Origin: Cuspidothrix issatschenkoi CHARLIE-1
GTDB lineage: Bacteria > Cyanobacteriota > Cyanobacteriia > Cyanobacteriales > Nostocaceae
Reading direction: 5' to 3'
Length of the DNA: 41,616 nt
Assembly: GCF_002934005.1 (NCBI RefSeq)
Contig: NZ_PGEM01000081.1
Location: forward strand, 1 to 41,616
In this document: positions 24,178 through 32,986 of the stretch, piece by piece
Layout: every line of letters begins with the position of its first letter
How positions within the stretch are numbered: the stretch's first letter is position 1
The notes under the pieces: generated by a model
Databases searched by the model: none
What the model saw: the letters and a program-made list of their open reading frames with translations, nothing else
What the model was told of the DNA's origin: nothing
Position numbers and translations under genes: made by a program

Positions 24178-25767
24178 ATGAGTTCGTACGGAAAAAACCA
24201 ATTTTTATGGAACGAAAAGCGCGTGATTGAGGCAGAAGTTCATTTGTCATTGCATAACTTCCTGCGATCGCAGGACGGGTTTCCTTCCTGGCCCCATCAT
24301 TTGACTATGGCTAGGTTGGTAGCACGCGCTTTGCGTTTAGGACGTAGTGCTTTAATTCAAGTCGGGGCGGTTTGTGGACATCAAGGGCGATATCGCACCA
24401 GTTTTATCGCCTCTGCTTTAATGTGGCACGGTTCTGTAATTATTGTCACTACCGAAACTGTCCAACAACGTTTGTTAAAGGTGGAAATTCCCCGACTGCA
24501 ACAATGGCTACCAGCAAATAAGCCCATTAGAACTGGTGACGCTTGGCCAAGTCCTGATTTTCAAGGTTTGCTGTTAACTTCCCCCCAAGCTTGGTTAAAA
24601 GCACAATTGGCTAATAATAATCAATTTCCTGCCAATATTCCCACAATTATTGATGGTGTTGATGATTTAGAAGATTGGGTTCGTTCTGAACTTACTCAAA
24701 GCATTGAACCCCATGATTGGGATCAATTAATGCTGGCTTATCCCTACCAAGCGGAAACAATTCGGGAAGTTAGGGTAGAACTGACATATAAATTATTCCA
24801 ACATCCAGAAAATCCCTATCATTGTTATCTAATTTCTCAGCCAGAAATCGAGATTTTACAAGATTTATATTTAGCTTTAGATAAAAATTATCTTCCCGAT
24901 GCTTGGCGCGATTTTTGGCAACAATTCCAACAGTTAGAAAACTCTTCTTGTTCACCGCTATTTTGGTCAACTATTGCCCGTCGTCAAGGTTTATTTTCTT
25001 TACATTCTGCCCCCATTGAATTGAGCAAAATTCTCGCCCCAATTTGGCAACGTCAACCTGTAGTTTTAATTGGTAGTGCTTTAGAACCAGAAACGGAGGC
25101 ATCTTTATTTCGCCAACGCTTGGGTTTAGAAGATGTGACTTGCTTGAAATTTGCCCCGGATAATCAAGGGGAAGCAATTCAATTGTATGTACCCTATAAG
25201 CTACCTTTACCAAATACACCGGAATTTGAACCAGCTTTAATTCATCAAGTTCGCACTTTAGTATGTTTAAGTGCCACTGCACCAGGCATGACAGTAATTT
25301 TAGTGGGAGATGTGCCACTCAAAGGTAAGGTGGGGGCAATTTTAGCTTCGGAATTTGGCTCACGGGTGCAAGTGGAAAAAACTTGTTTAGATGAAAATGG
25401 GATTTTGATTAGTGGTTGGGAATTTTGGCGATCGCATCAAGGAGTTTTACCCGCACCACGATTATTAATTATTGCCACTTTACCCTTACCATCCTTAGAA
25501 AATCCTTTGGTAGCGGGGAGAGTTGCTCATTACAAGCGATCGCACCAAGATTGGTTTCGTCTGTATTTGTTACCCACAGCCATGAATGAATTACAAAGAG
25601 CGATCGCACCTGTCCGCGAAACCCAAGGTATTGTTGCCTTACTAGATAGTCGTGTCGTGAACCGCAGCTATGGATCTCAAATTCTCTCTTCTCTCAGCCC
25701 TCTGGCAAGGTTAAACTATCTCGATCCCAGTTTATTCTCCTCTGTACATGAAGATGATTCTGCTTAA
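24178..25767 (+). CDS. degenerate DinG-like helicase-related protein
   Basis: 529 residues laid out like a DinG/XPD-type superfamily 2 helicase, but key motifs are altered. The Walker A region (about 62-76) reads VGAVCGHQGRYRTSF and has no GK[ST]. Motif II, normally DEAH, is IIDGVDDLEDW (157-167). The last motif, normally QGxGRxIR, is ELQRAIAPVR (471-480), followed by the usual ETQGIVALLDSR. ATP hydrolysis is therefore doubtful. The intact reading frame argues against decay, so it may be a non-catalytic DNA-binding relative. It lies 79 bases upstream of a DUF2839 gene in the same direction. Confidence 0.75.
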   Translation: MSSYGKNQFLWNEKRVIEAEVHLSLHNFLRSQDGFPSWPHHLTMARLVARALRLGRSALIQVGAVCGHQGRYRTSFIASALMWHGSVIIVTTETVQQRLLKVEIPRLQQWLPANKPIRTGDAWPSPDFQGLLLTSPQAWLKAQLANNNQFPANIPTIIDGVDDLEDWVRSELTQSIEPHDWDQLMLAYPYQAETIREVRVELTYKLFQHPENPYHCYLISQPEIEILQDLYLALDKNYLPDAWRDFWQQFQQLENSSCSPLFWSTIARRQGLFSLHSAPIELSKILAPIWQRQPVVLIGSALEPETEASLFRQRLGLEDVTCLKFAPDNQGEAIQLYVPYKLPLPNTPEFEPALIHQVRTLVCLSATAPGMTVILVGDVPLKGKVGAILASEFGSRVQVEKTCLDENGILISGWEFWRSHQGVLPAPRLLIIATLPLPSLENPLVAGRVAHYKRSHQDWFRLYLLPTAMNELQRAIAPVRETQGIVALLDSRVVNRSYGSQILSSLSPLARLNYLDPSLFSSVHEDDSA

Positions 25768-25846
25768 TTACTGGCATAATCACCGACCAACGACTAATTT
25801 CTATTAAAATCTAAATTGAACACTCCAACAAGCAAATTATCAAATT

Positions 25847-26065
25847 ATGGGTGAAGCAAAACGGCGTAAAAACACATTGGGAGAAGAATACGGCCAAGAC
25901 ACCACCAAAATCCTACCTTGGGTTCCCATCACCAAAACCCAAGCTTCACAATTTGTATCTATCACAACTCGTGGTGCATGGATAGGTATTGGCATGATGG
26001 TTGTTGTTTGGGTAACAATCCGTTTTATCGGGCCCGCCTTTGGTTGGTGGGAAACTGTTGGGTAA
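25847..26065 (+). CDS. DUF2839 family small membrane protein
   Basis: 72 residues starting MGEAKRRKNTLGEEYG, the family hallmark, with one membrane span at about 41-63 (TRGAWIGIGMMVVVWVTIRF region). A cyanobacterium-specific family of unknown function. It may share a transcript with the DinG-like gene upstream and the creatininase-family gene downstream (69 bases). Confidence 0.85.
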   Translation: MGEAKRRKNTLGEEYGQDTTKILPWVPITKTQASQFVSITTRGAWIGIGMMVVVWVTIRFIGPAFGWWETVG

Positions 26066-26134
26066 TAGTTGACTGTTGACTGGGAAAAAACATTCTCCCC
26101 TGAACTCTTGAACTCCTGAACCTCTCAAATAAAA

Positions 26135-26881
26135 ATGCTCTTACATTTAAGCACTTGGCCGGAAGTTGAAACTTATTTACAAAAGTCCCAAGGAATTATT
26201 TTACCCATTGGTTCAACAGAACAACATGGCCCAACGGGATTAATTGGCACTGATGCGATTTGTGCAGAATCTATATCCAAGGGTGTTGGCGAAGCAACTC
26301 AAGCAATGGTAGCTCCAACAATTAATGTAGGTATGGCATTGCATCATATTGCATTTCCAGGTACAATTAGTTTACGTCCTAGCACTTTAATTTTAGTAAT
26401 TAAAGATTATTTAACTTGTTTAGTCAAAGCTGGTTTTACCAAGTTCTATTTTATTAATGGACATGGGGGAAATATTGCCACTTTAAAAGCAGCTTTTTCG
26501 GAAACTTACGCTCATTTAGAAGATTTACAAATTCCCAATTCCTCAAAAGTGCAATGTCAAATTGCTAATTGGTTTATGGGTAGTTCCGTGTACAAACTAG
26601 CTAAAGAACTCTATGGAGATCAAGAAGGTTCTCATGCTACCCCCAGCGAAGTAGCTGTTACCCAATATGTTTATCCAGAAGCAATTAAAAAAGCATATCT
26701 TAATCCAGAAGTTGCTGGTGGACATAAAATTTATAGTGCTGTTGATTTTCGTTTACGTTATCCAGATGGCCGTATGGGATCAAATCCTGATTTAGCAACT
26801 TCAGAACATGGTAAGCAATTTTATGATTTAGCTGTAGAGGAATTAAGTAAAGGGTATTTAGAGTTTCTAAAACAGGAATAG
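26135..26881 (+). CDS. creatininase family metal-dependent amidohydrolase
   Basis: 248 residues. Metal ligands typical of the family are visible: E29 and H31 in GSTEQHGP, D40 in LIGTDAI, H110 in FINGHGGN, and a late glutamate in the SHATPSEVAVTQ region. Family members hydrolyse cyclic amides (creatinine) or, in other branches, formamide groups in cofactor synthesis. The substrate here cannot be told. Downstream is a repeat-containing gap before msrB. Confidence 0.9.
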   Translation: MLLHLSTWPEVETYLQKSQGIILPIGSTEQHGPTGLIGTDAICAESISKGVGEATQAMVAPTINVGMALHHIAFPGTISLRPSTLILVIKDYLTCLVKAGFTKFYFINGHGGNIATLKAAFSETYAHLEDLQIPNSSKVQCQIANWFMGSSVYKLAKELYGDQEGSHATPSEVAVTQYVYPEAIKKAYLNPEVAGGHKIYSAVDFRLRYPDGRMGSNPDLATSEHGKQFYDLAVEELSKGYLEFLKQE

Positions 26882-27009
26882 ATGAACTGTTGAATAAGTC
26901 CCGACAGGTGATGAACACACCGCAAAATTTTAGATTAAAAAAATTTGGTGCAAGTCTCGACCTTGAGGACGGAAAAATACTCGCCGCGCTGTGTACGCTT
27001 CGCTAACGT

Positions 27010-27043
27010 AAATCCAAAATCTAAAATCCGAAATCCAAAATCT
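27010..27043. repeat. STRR heptamer array
   Basis: Units of AAATCCAAAATCTAA (with one AATCCGA variant) lie between the creatininase-family and msrB genes. They are the same repeat as at 24090 and inside the aminotransferase gene at 39802. The 60 bases upstream hold a palindromic GCGCTGTGTACGCTTCGC-type repeat. Confidence 0.75.
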
Positions 27044-27080
27044 ATTCACCAAGAACCGAGAAAATAGCAAATAATAAATT

Positions 27081-27575
27081 ATGGACAAACGCTATTTTTT
27101 GCAAATGAGCGCTGTATTACTCGGCGCATCCTTTTTTTCTCAGTATATCAATGGGAGTTCAGAATCTATGGCAACATCTAATACAGAATTTGCAGTTACA
27201 AAAACGGAGGAAGAATGGAAAAGTATCCTCACACCAGAACAGTTTCGGGTATTGCGGAAACATGGTACAGAACCATCCCATAGCAGTCCATTAGATAAAG
27301 TATATGAACCTGGTACTTATGTCTGCGCTGGTTGTGGACAAGCTTTGTTTACTTCAGATACCAAGTATAATAGCCGTACTGGCTGGCCAAGCTTTTTTAA
27401 GCCCATTGAAGGAGCGATCGCTACCACTGTAGATCGATCATTTTTCATGACCAGAACAGAAGTTCATTGTAGTAATTGTGGTGGACATTTAGGTCATGTC
27501 TTTAATGATGGGCCACAACCAACTGGTGAACGCTACTGTATGAACGGTGTATCCTTGCAGTTTATAGCTGCATAG
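27081..27575 (+). CDS. msrB: peptide-methionine (R)-S-oxide reductase MsrB, with N-terminal hydrophobic segment
   Basis: 164 residues. The MsrB domain (about 38-162) has the zinc cysteines C82/C85 (CAGC) and C130/C133 (CSNC) and catalytic C153 in ERYCMN; TGWPSF and GHLGHVFNDGP are family motifs. It reduces methionine-R-sulfoxide in proteins. A hydrophobic N-terminal segment (YFLQMSAVLLGASFFSQYI, 5-23) resembles a signal anchor, so this copy may act at the membrane or in the periplasm or lumen; an internal ATG (residue 30) would give a cytosolic form. A GGGGTTTAAACCCC terminator follows. Confidence 0.95.
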   Translation: MDKRYFLQMSAVLLGASFFSQYINGSSESMATSNTEFAVTKTEEEWKSILTPEQFRVLRKHGTEPSHSSPLDKVYEPGTYVCAGCGQALFTSDTKYNSRTGWPSFFKPIEGAIATTVDRSFFMTRTEVHCSNCGGHLGHVFNDGPQPTGERYCMNGVSLQFIAA

Positions 27576-27597
27576 GATTAGCAATTCTTAATTTTCA

Positions 27598-27624
27598 CAG
27601 GGGGTTTAAACCCCTTGTTTTATT
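27598..27624 (+). terminator. msrB terminator
   Basis: GGGG-TTTAAA-CCCC (27601-27614) followed by TTGTTTTATT, 25 bases after the msrB stop. Short stem, but with a T-rich tail. Confidence 0.5.
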
Positions 27625-27707
27625 CCCTAGAAAGCAAGAAATTGTAATATAGCAGGTAGTGTTTACATGAAATTTTTGCATAAGAAGAGCCAGTAAGGAT
27701 TAAATTA

Positions 27708-28046
27708 ATGCAAGTTCTCAAAAGATCCATCAAGCCAGAAAATTATATATCATTTCTCTACACCTACCCAACCACTTGGGGTACTGCTGGTGATATTTGT
27801 TTAGTGCGTGAATCTGTGGCTAAATCTAGTGGATCGAAATTCATCGGCCGCAGAATCCAACTAGCTATTCCCAAAGGCATGGAACGTGATTATTTAGTAA
27901 ATATGCCTATAATTAAAGTCGCAGGTCATGTCGGTGAAGGACATCCTAAAGATCCCCAGTCAGAATGGGAAGCTTATGATGGTGTAGATCCAGAAATAGC
28001 CAGTGCTGTACTGAAGATTTGGGGTTTTAAGTTAGTTGAATTGTAA
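27708..28046 (+). CDS. conserved-looking hypothetical protein
   Basis: 112 residues, soluble, with no membrane span and a single cysteine. Segments such as YTYPTTWGTAGDICLVRESVA and SEWEAYDGVDPEIASAVLKI suggest a compact folded domain. AAGGAT lies about nine bases upstream of the ATG. A 10-bp hairpin (28055-28080) follows the stop. I do not recognise the family; it is probably a cyanobacterial conserved hypothetical. Its closeness to glgC does not imply a link, because 350 bases separate them. Confidence 0.6.
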   Translation: MQVLKRSIKPENYISFLYTYPTTWGTAGDICLVRESVAKSSGSKFIGRRIQLAIPKGMERDYLVNMPIIKVAGHVGEGHPKDPQSEWEAYDGVDPEIASAVLKIWGFKLVEL

Positions 28047-28396
28047 GGGAGTTTAGCTTAAACATTTTCATGTTTGAGCTTCCCCTAGTGCGTATTCTAT
28101 GAATTTATGCATAATAATAATTTAACTATATGCTATTATACCTATTAAGACTAGGACATTAACTAGGGCGGAACGTCTCTAAAACAAATAATCAAGCGCA
28201 TCTTCATCCAGAAATATACAGTATCTTCCCCAACATCAAAGACAGCGACTATTATAGATAGTACATGAGTTCTATTTTATCCAATTGACCACTATCTCAA
28301 AAATTCTTCCTCAAGATTCTTTGATCCCCCTTTATCAGTTGCTACATACAGTCCTAAACTGTAGATGAGAGTTAAAAGGCTGTCGGGAGAAATTTT
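28047..28396 (+). promoter_or_regulatory. 350-base glgC upstream region
   Basis: It starts with a hairpin (AGCTTAAACA 28055-28064, TGTTTGAGCT 28071-28080, one G-U pair) that probably terminates the preceding gene. Near glgC lies a short hairpin TACAGT/ACTGTA (28347-28363), then GGGAG (28385-28389) eight bases before the GTG start. The remainder is A+T rich without an open frame and must carry the glgC promoter, which I could not place confidently. Confidence 0.5.
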
Positions 28397-29686
28397 GTGA
28401 AAAAAGTTTTAGCAATTATTCTTGGTGGGGGTGCAGGTACTCGGCTTTATCCGTTAACCAAACTTCGCGCCAAGCCAGCAGTGCCAGTAGCTGGGAAATA
28501 TCGTTTAATAGATATCCCTGTTAGCAACTGTATCAATTCAGAAATATTCAAAATCTACGTTCTTACTCAATTTAACTCCGCCTCCCTGAATCGTCACATT
28601 ACCCGTGCTTACAACTTTAGTGGGTTTAGTGATGGGTTTGTAGAAGTGTTAGCAGCACAACAAACCCCAGAAAATCCTAATTGGTTTCAGGGTACGGCTG
28701 ATGCTGTGCGTCAGTACATCTGGATGTTACAAGATTGGGATGTAGAAGAATTTCTGATTCTTTCGGGTGATCACCTTTACCGCATGGATTATCGTCAGTT
28801 TATCCAGCGTCATAGAGACACAAATGCTGATATTACCTTATCCGTAATTCCCATTGATGATCGTCGTGCCTCGGATTTTGGCCTGATGAAAATTAATGAA
28901 TCCGGTAGAGTAATTGACTTCAGCGAAAAACCCAAGGGTGAAGCTTTAGCGCAGATGCGTGTTGATACCACCGTATTGGGATTAACAAAAGAACAAGCCG
29001 AATTACAGCCATATATCGCCTCCATGGGGATTTATGTCTTTAAAAAAGATGTTCTGATTAAGTTGCTAAAAGAATCTTTAGAACGGACTGATTTTGGTAA
29101 AGAAATTATTCCTGATGCAGCTAAGGATCACAACGTTCAGGCCTTCTTATTTGATGACTACTGGGAAGATATTGGAACAATTGAAGCTTTTTATGAAGCT
29201 AATTTAGCCCTAACTCGGCAACCTCTCCCACCCTTTAGCTTCTACGATGAAGCAGCGCCAATTTATACCCGCGCTCGTTACTTACCACCCTCCAAACTGT
29301 TGAATTGCCAAATCACAGAATCTATGATTGGCGAAGGTTGCATTTTGAAAAATTGCCGCATTCAACATTCAGTTTTAGGAGTAAGATCACGGATAGAATC
29401 AGGATGTATCATTGAAGAATCCCTGATCATGGGTGCTGACTTCTACCAACCATCTGTAGAACAGCAATGCAACATCCAAGAAAAAGAGATTCCCGTGGGT
29501 ATTGGTACAGACACCATGATTCGCCGTGCCATCATTGATAAAAATGCCCGCATCGGTCACAATGTGAAAATTATCAATAAAGACAACGTTCAAGAAGCGG
29601 AACGGGAAAATCAAGGTTTCTACATCCGTAGCGGTATTGTGGTTGTTCTCAAAAATGCTGTCATTCCTGATGGGACGATTATTTAA
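28397..29686 (+). CDS. glgC: glucose-1-phosphate adenylyltransferase GlgC
   Basis: 429 residues, the same length as the Anabaena enzyme. It makes ADP-glucose from glucose-1-phosphate and ATP, the committed step of glycogen synthesis in the cytoplasm. The N-terminal [12 protein letters not shown] loop, [11 protein letters not shown] and FSEKPKG (glucose-1-phosphate site) are present. K382 (IDKNAR) and K419 (VVLKNAVIP), the 3-phosphoglycerate activator lysines known from Anabaena, are both conserved at the same positions. The start is GTG at 28397 with GGGAG upstream. Downstream is a heptamer repeat tract rather than an obvious terminator. Confidence 0.98.
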   Translation: MKKVLAIILGGGAGTRLYPLTKLRAKPAVPVAGKYRLIDIPVSNCINSEIFKIYVLTQFNSASLNRHITRAYNFSGFSDGFVEVLAAQQTPENPNWFQGTADAVRQYIWMLQDWDVEEFLILSGDHLYRMDYRQFIQRHRDTNADITLSVIPIDDRRASDFGLMKINESGRVIDFSEKPKGEALAQMRVDTTVLGLTKEQAELQPYIASMGIYVFKKDVLIKLLKESLERTDFGKEIIPDAAKDHNVQAFLFDDYWEDIGTIEAFYEANLALTRQPLPPFSFYDEAAPIYTRARYLPPSKLLNCQITESMIGEGCILKNCRIQHSVLGVRSRIESGCIIEESLIMGADFYQPSVEQQCNIQEKEIPVGIGTDTMIRRAIIDKNARIGHNVKIINKDNVQEAERENQGFYIRSGIVVVLKNAVIPDGTII

Positions 29687-29690
29687 TTAG

Positions 29691-29752
29691 TGGTAATTGG
29701 TAATTGGTAATTGGTGATTGGTGATTGGTGATTGGTAATTGGTAATTGGTAA
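29691..29752. repeat. TGGTAAT/TGGTGAT heptamer tandem array
   Basis: About nine copies of a 7-base unit, alternating blocks of TGGTAAT and TGGTGAT, start five bases after the glgC stop codon. This is an STRR-type array in the glgC 3' region. Confidence 0.9.
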
Positions 29753-29840
29753 GTAATTATACTCTGTTACCTCTTAACTGTCACCTGTCACCCTTCGGCT
29801 GATGCTCACGACAAAGCCTGTAACCTGTCACCTCTTCCCT

Positions 29841-30350
29841 ATGACTAAATTAATTCTTCTAATTGGTCTTCCTGGTAGCGGTAAATCAACTTTAGCAAAA
29901 CAATTACTGAGAGAATGCCCTCAGATGGGATTAATTTCTACAGATGCCATCCGGGGGCAGCTTTTTGGTTCAGAAGCAATTCAAGGGGCTTGGGCGCTAA
30001 TTTGGCGTGAACTGGAACGACAATTAGAACAGGCTGTAACAGCAGATCAAAAAGTAATTTTTGATGCTACTAACGCCCAGAGGCAAAATCGCCGGGAGGT
30101 GATTAAACTATTCCGTGATTGTGGCTTTAGTCAGATTACGGGGATGTGGGTGAGAACTCCACTATGGCTATGTTTAGCACGAAATCAAAGACGCGATCGC
30201 CAGGTTCCTGAAGAGGTAATTTTCCGCATGCACCGTCAACTGCAGGACGTTCCCCCCAACACAGAAGAAGGAATAGATGAGCTTATTTGCTTTTCACCAT
30301 GGCAGGAGTACGGGAATTTCGCTGCTACATTCAGCGAGAACCCCACTTGA
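29841..30350 (+). CDS. small P-loop kinase-like protein (AAA_33 type)
   Basis: 169 residues from the ATG at 29841; an upstream in-frame ATG at 29802 would add 13 residues read from repeat sequence and is less likely. The Walker A motif is GLPGSGKST (9-17), followed by STDAIRGQLFG and VIFDATNAQRQNRREVI, the pattern of small polynucleotide/nucleoside-kinase-like and zeta-toxin-like enzymes (AAA_33). The C-terminal lid region carries arginines (RNQRRDRQVPEEV). The substrate is unknown; RNA or nucleotide 5'-phosphorylation is possible. It may be transcribed from glgC, 150 bases upstream. Confidence 0.8.
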   Translation: MTKLILLIGLPGSGKSTLAKQLLRECPQMGLISTDAIRGQLFGSEAIQGAWALIWRELERQLEQAVTADQKVIFDATNAQRQNRREVIKLFRDCGFSQITGMWVRTPLWLCLARNQRRDRQVPEEVIFRMHRQLQDVPPNTEEGIDELICFSPWQEYGNFAATFSENPT

Positions 30351-30403
30351 TTTTGAGGATTATTTGTTAACTTAATAATCAGAACTTTTTGCCTGGTATT
30401 TAC

Positions 30404-30495
30404 AGGACTTACGCAAACCCGAAGGAAAGCAGGGGTAATTCGTGAATTACCCCTACAAAAGAATAAGGGTTTCAGTTGCATCTCCCCTAAGACCT
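30404..30495. repeat. second copy of the AGGACTTAC palindromic repeat
   Basis: It begins AGGACTTACGCAAA like the copy at 19030 and has the core AGGGGTAATTCGTGAATTACCCCT with one changed centre base. The right end is degenerate (CTAAGACCT). It lies directly upstream of the TnpB insertion. Confidence 0.65.
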
Positions 30496-30498
30496 AAT

Positions 30499-30690
30499 TT
30501 AGCTTAACCGACTTCAAGCCCCACGACTGACCCAAAGGGCAGCGTGGGATGAATGGTGCGCGAATTAACGACAGTTTTTCAACCAAAGCGACAGCGTTCG
30601 CGCAGCGTCTCGAAGAGAGGGAAAAAAACATGGAGTCAATTCACAAATCTTGTATTATACTATTTTATAATAAATACCTTTCACTCTAAT
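30499..30690 (+). mobile_element. left-flank sequence of an IS200/IS605-type element
   Basis: The stretch before tnpB contains CCCCACGACTGACCCAAAGG...GTGGG, which can fold as an imperfect hairpin near an IS200/IS605-type left end, followed by a palindromic AGCGTTCGCGCAGCGTCTCG repeat. The exact element boundary is not determinable by eye. Confidence 0.35.
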
Positions 30691-31557
30691 ATGTTAAGAG
30701 TAGTCAAAGTCAGATTATATCCAAATCCCCAACAACAGCAATCATTAGCACAAGCTTTTGGTAGTTGTCGTTGGCTATGGAATTATTTTTTGAATTTGAT
30801 GAACCAAACATATAAAGAGACTGGAAAAGGTCTGTCTGGGTACGAGGTTAAAAAGATAATTCCTCAGCTAAAGAAAGAACATGATTGGTTATCACTAACT
30901 TATTCTCAGTGCTTGCAACAAGTCTGTTTAAATCTGGGAGTTGCTTTTAATAATTTCTTTGAAAAAAGAGCTAAATACCCCAAGTTTAAATCTAGGCATG
31001 GTAAGCAGTCTATTCAGTACCCTCAAAATGTCAAGGTTGCCGATAATCAATTAATTCTACCCAAGATAGGAAAAGTATCAGCAATTATCCACCGAGAAAT
31101 TGAAGGGAAAATTAAAACTGTAACTATCACCAAAAATTGTAGTGAACAATATTTCGCTGCCATTTTATTTGAAGATGGCAAAGAAAAGCCAGAATCAATT
31201 GCAGAAGGTAAAGCAATAGGTATTGATTTGGGGTTAACTCATTTTGCAATTACCAGTGATGGTTCTAAGTTTGATAACCCCAGGATACTAAATAAACATG
31301 AAAAAAACTTAAAAATAAAACAACAGCAATTATCTAGAAAACAAAAAGGCTCTAACAACCGAAATAAAGCCAGAAAGAAAGTTGCTAGAGTTCACAGAAA
31401 AATAACTAATTGTAGAGAAGATTTTCTCCATAAACTATCTCGTAGGATAGTTAACGAAAGCCAAGTTATTGTGGTAGAAAATCTTCAGGTTAAAGGTATG
31501 ATGCAAAATCACTGCCTAGCCAAATCTATTCAACAATATATCTTAGCAAAAACATAA
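30691..31557 (+). pseudogene. tnpB: truncated TnpB (IS200/IS605 OrfB), 3' end lost
   Basis: 288 residues from the natural start MLRVVKVRLYPN. The open frame extends further upstream but only through element flank sequence. The RuvC-like residues D179 (AIGIDLGLTHFAI) and E263 (VVVENLQVKGM) are present. The protein stops at LAKSIQ then QYILAKT, where intact TnpB continues for over 100 residues with the CxxC...CxxC zinc ribbon and the last catalytic aspartate. It is therefore inactive as a nuclease. The break lies 27 bases before the start codon of the dnaJ-like gene, and the right end of the element is missing. No tnpA is present. Confidence 0.88.
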
Positions 31558-31584
31558 CGTAAATTACTATTAGGAGGCTGGTAG

Positions 31585-32574
31585 ATGGCTGCAACCGACT
31601 TTAAAGATTATTATGCAATATTAGGAATTAGTAAAACTGCCACAGGCGAAGAAATTAAACAAGCATTTCGCAAACTAGCGCGTAAATATCATCCTGATGT
31701 TAACCCCAACAACAAACAGTCCGAAGCGAAATTCAAAGAAGTCAATGAAGCTTATGAGGTTTTATCTGATCCAGAAAAACGCAAAAAATATGATCAATTT
31801 GGTCAATATTGGAAACAAGCAGACCAGGGTTTCCCCGGTGGTGGTTTTAGTCCGGATATGGGCGGTGTTGACTTTGGCCAATACGGCAGTTTTAATGACT
31901 TTTTAACTGAATTATTTGGTGGTGCAGGCCCCCGCAGCAGCCGACAAAGTTACTCCCATCGGACTTCCACAGCTAGACCAGGTGAGGGTTTTGGTGGTTT
32001 TAACGATTTTAGTTTTCAAGATCCGAGTGCTCGTGGATCACAAGATACTGAAGCTATTATTAGTTTAACTTTTGCTGAAGCATTTTCTGGTGTGCAAAAA
32101 CGGTTTAGTTTGGGAAATGAAACCATTGATGTGCGTATTCCTGCTGGTGCTAAAGCTGGTACTCGTTTACGGGTGAAGGGTAAAGGCCAAATTAACCCCA
32201 TGAATCAACAACGGGGCGATTTATATTTAAAGGTAGAATTACAACCGCATAGTTTTTTCCAAATAGAAGGTGATAACCTGCTGTGCGAAGTATTAATAAC
32301 TCCTGATGAAGCAACTCTAGGGGCATCCATTGATGTTCCTACACCCGATGGCCAGGTTAATGTCAAATTACCTGCGGGAGTCCGTTCTGGTCAATCTCTG
32401 CGGTTACGTGGTAAGGGTTGGCCTATATCTAAAGGTGGACGGGGTGATCAATTTGTGAAAGTGGGGATCGCTCCACCCAAAGAACTCACCGCCCAAGAAC
32501 GGGAATATTACGAAAAAATCCGATCTATTCGTACTTATAACCCTCGCAGTCATCTGGCACAAGTGAAATTGTAA
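31585..32574 (+). CDS. DnaJ/CbpA-type co-chaperone
   Basis: 329 residues. J domain at 8-70 with HPD at 36-38, a glycine/phenylalanine-rich linker (FPGGGFSPDMGGVDFGQYG and onward), then two C-terminal substrate-binding domains (IDVRIPAGAKAGTRLRVKGK and VNVKLPAGVRSGQSLRLRGK). The cysteine-rich zinc domain of DnaJ is absent, so this is the CbpA/DnaJ-type-II form that stimulates DnaK. A strong AGGAGG lies nine bases before the ATG. The truncated tnpB directly upstream may have displaced its original promoter. Confidence 0.95.
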   Translation: MAATDFKDYYAILGISKTATGEEIKQAFRKLARKYHPDVNPNNKQSEAKFKEVNEAYEVLSDPEKRKKYDQFGQYWKQADQGFPGGGFSPDMGGVDFGQYGSFNDFLTELFGGAGPRSSRQSYSHRTSTARPGEGFGGFNDFSFQDPSARGSQDTEAIISLTFAEAFSGVQKRFSLGNETIDVRIPAGAKAGTRLRVKGKGQINPMNQQRGDLYLKVELQPHSFFQIEGDNLLCEVLITPDEATLGASIDVPTPDGQVNVKLPAGVRSGQSLRLRGKGWPISKGGRGDQFVKVGIAPPKELTAQEREYYEKIRSIRTYNPRSHLAQVKL

Positions 32575-32986
32575 TTAGGGTTTGGGGTTAACAGTTCTAA
32601 CCCACATTCCGCAGATGTGAATCAGACTATCGATATTTTGGAAAAATCCCAGCCAGAAAAATTTTATCTACCTGTTTTTTCTGGTTGAGTCTAACTTTAT
32701 CTACCAGAAAATAGAGAATATTATGAAAATTAATTTCACGAGGTTTTCAAATAGATTATCTTTCTTGATTAGTCCCGTTTTGTCACTCTCGGAAAACAAT
32801 AATCGAATCCATCTTTTGTAATTCTTATTTCATCAAAGTTTAGCACTTTTTTATTTATTAAAAAATAAAATTGCTGGATAAAATGTCAAACCTAAAGCCC
32901 TGTAAACCTTCAGGTACTCCATTTTCCCAATCTGACAAAATAGGGCTATTCCCTGCTATATTAGAATATTTGTAAATTTTAAGAAT
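32575..32986. other. 412-base gap between dnaJ-like gene and menB
   Basis: It holds a 12-bp stem (CAGCCAGAAAAA 32650-32661 with TTTTTCTGGTTG 32676-32687), probably the end of the dnaJ-like transcript, and the menB promoter near its right edge. The rest is A+T rich with no open frame of note. Confidence 0.6.
32932..32962 (+). promoter_or_regulatory. extended -10 promoter of menB
   Basis: TGCTATATT (32954-32962) is an extended -10 element (TGN before TATATT). CTGACA at 32932-32937 could serve as a -35, though the 19-base spacer is long. The ATG of menB follows 24 bases after the -10. Confidence 0.5.

Noticed and set aside
24971-25318. 115-codon minus-strand frame inside the DinG-like gene
   Set aside because: A shadow of the long plus-strand gene; no motif or ribosome site.
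29691-29752. possible CRISPR array
   Set aside because: The units are 7 bases in direct tandem without spacers, so it is a simple STRR array. No cas genes are present in the window.
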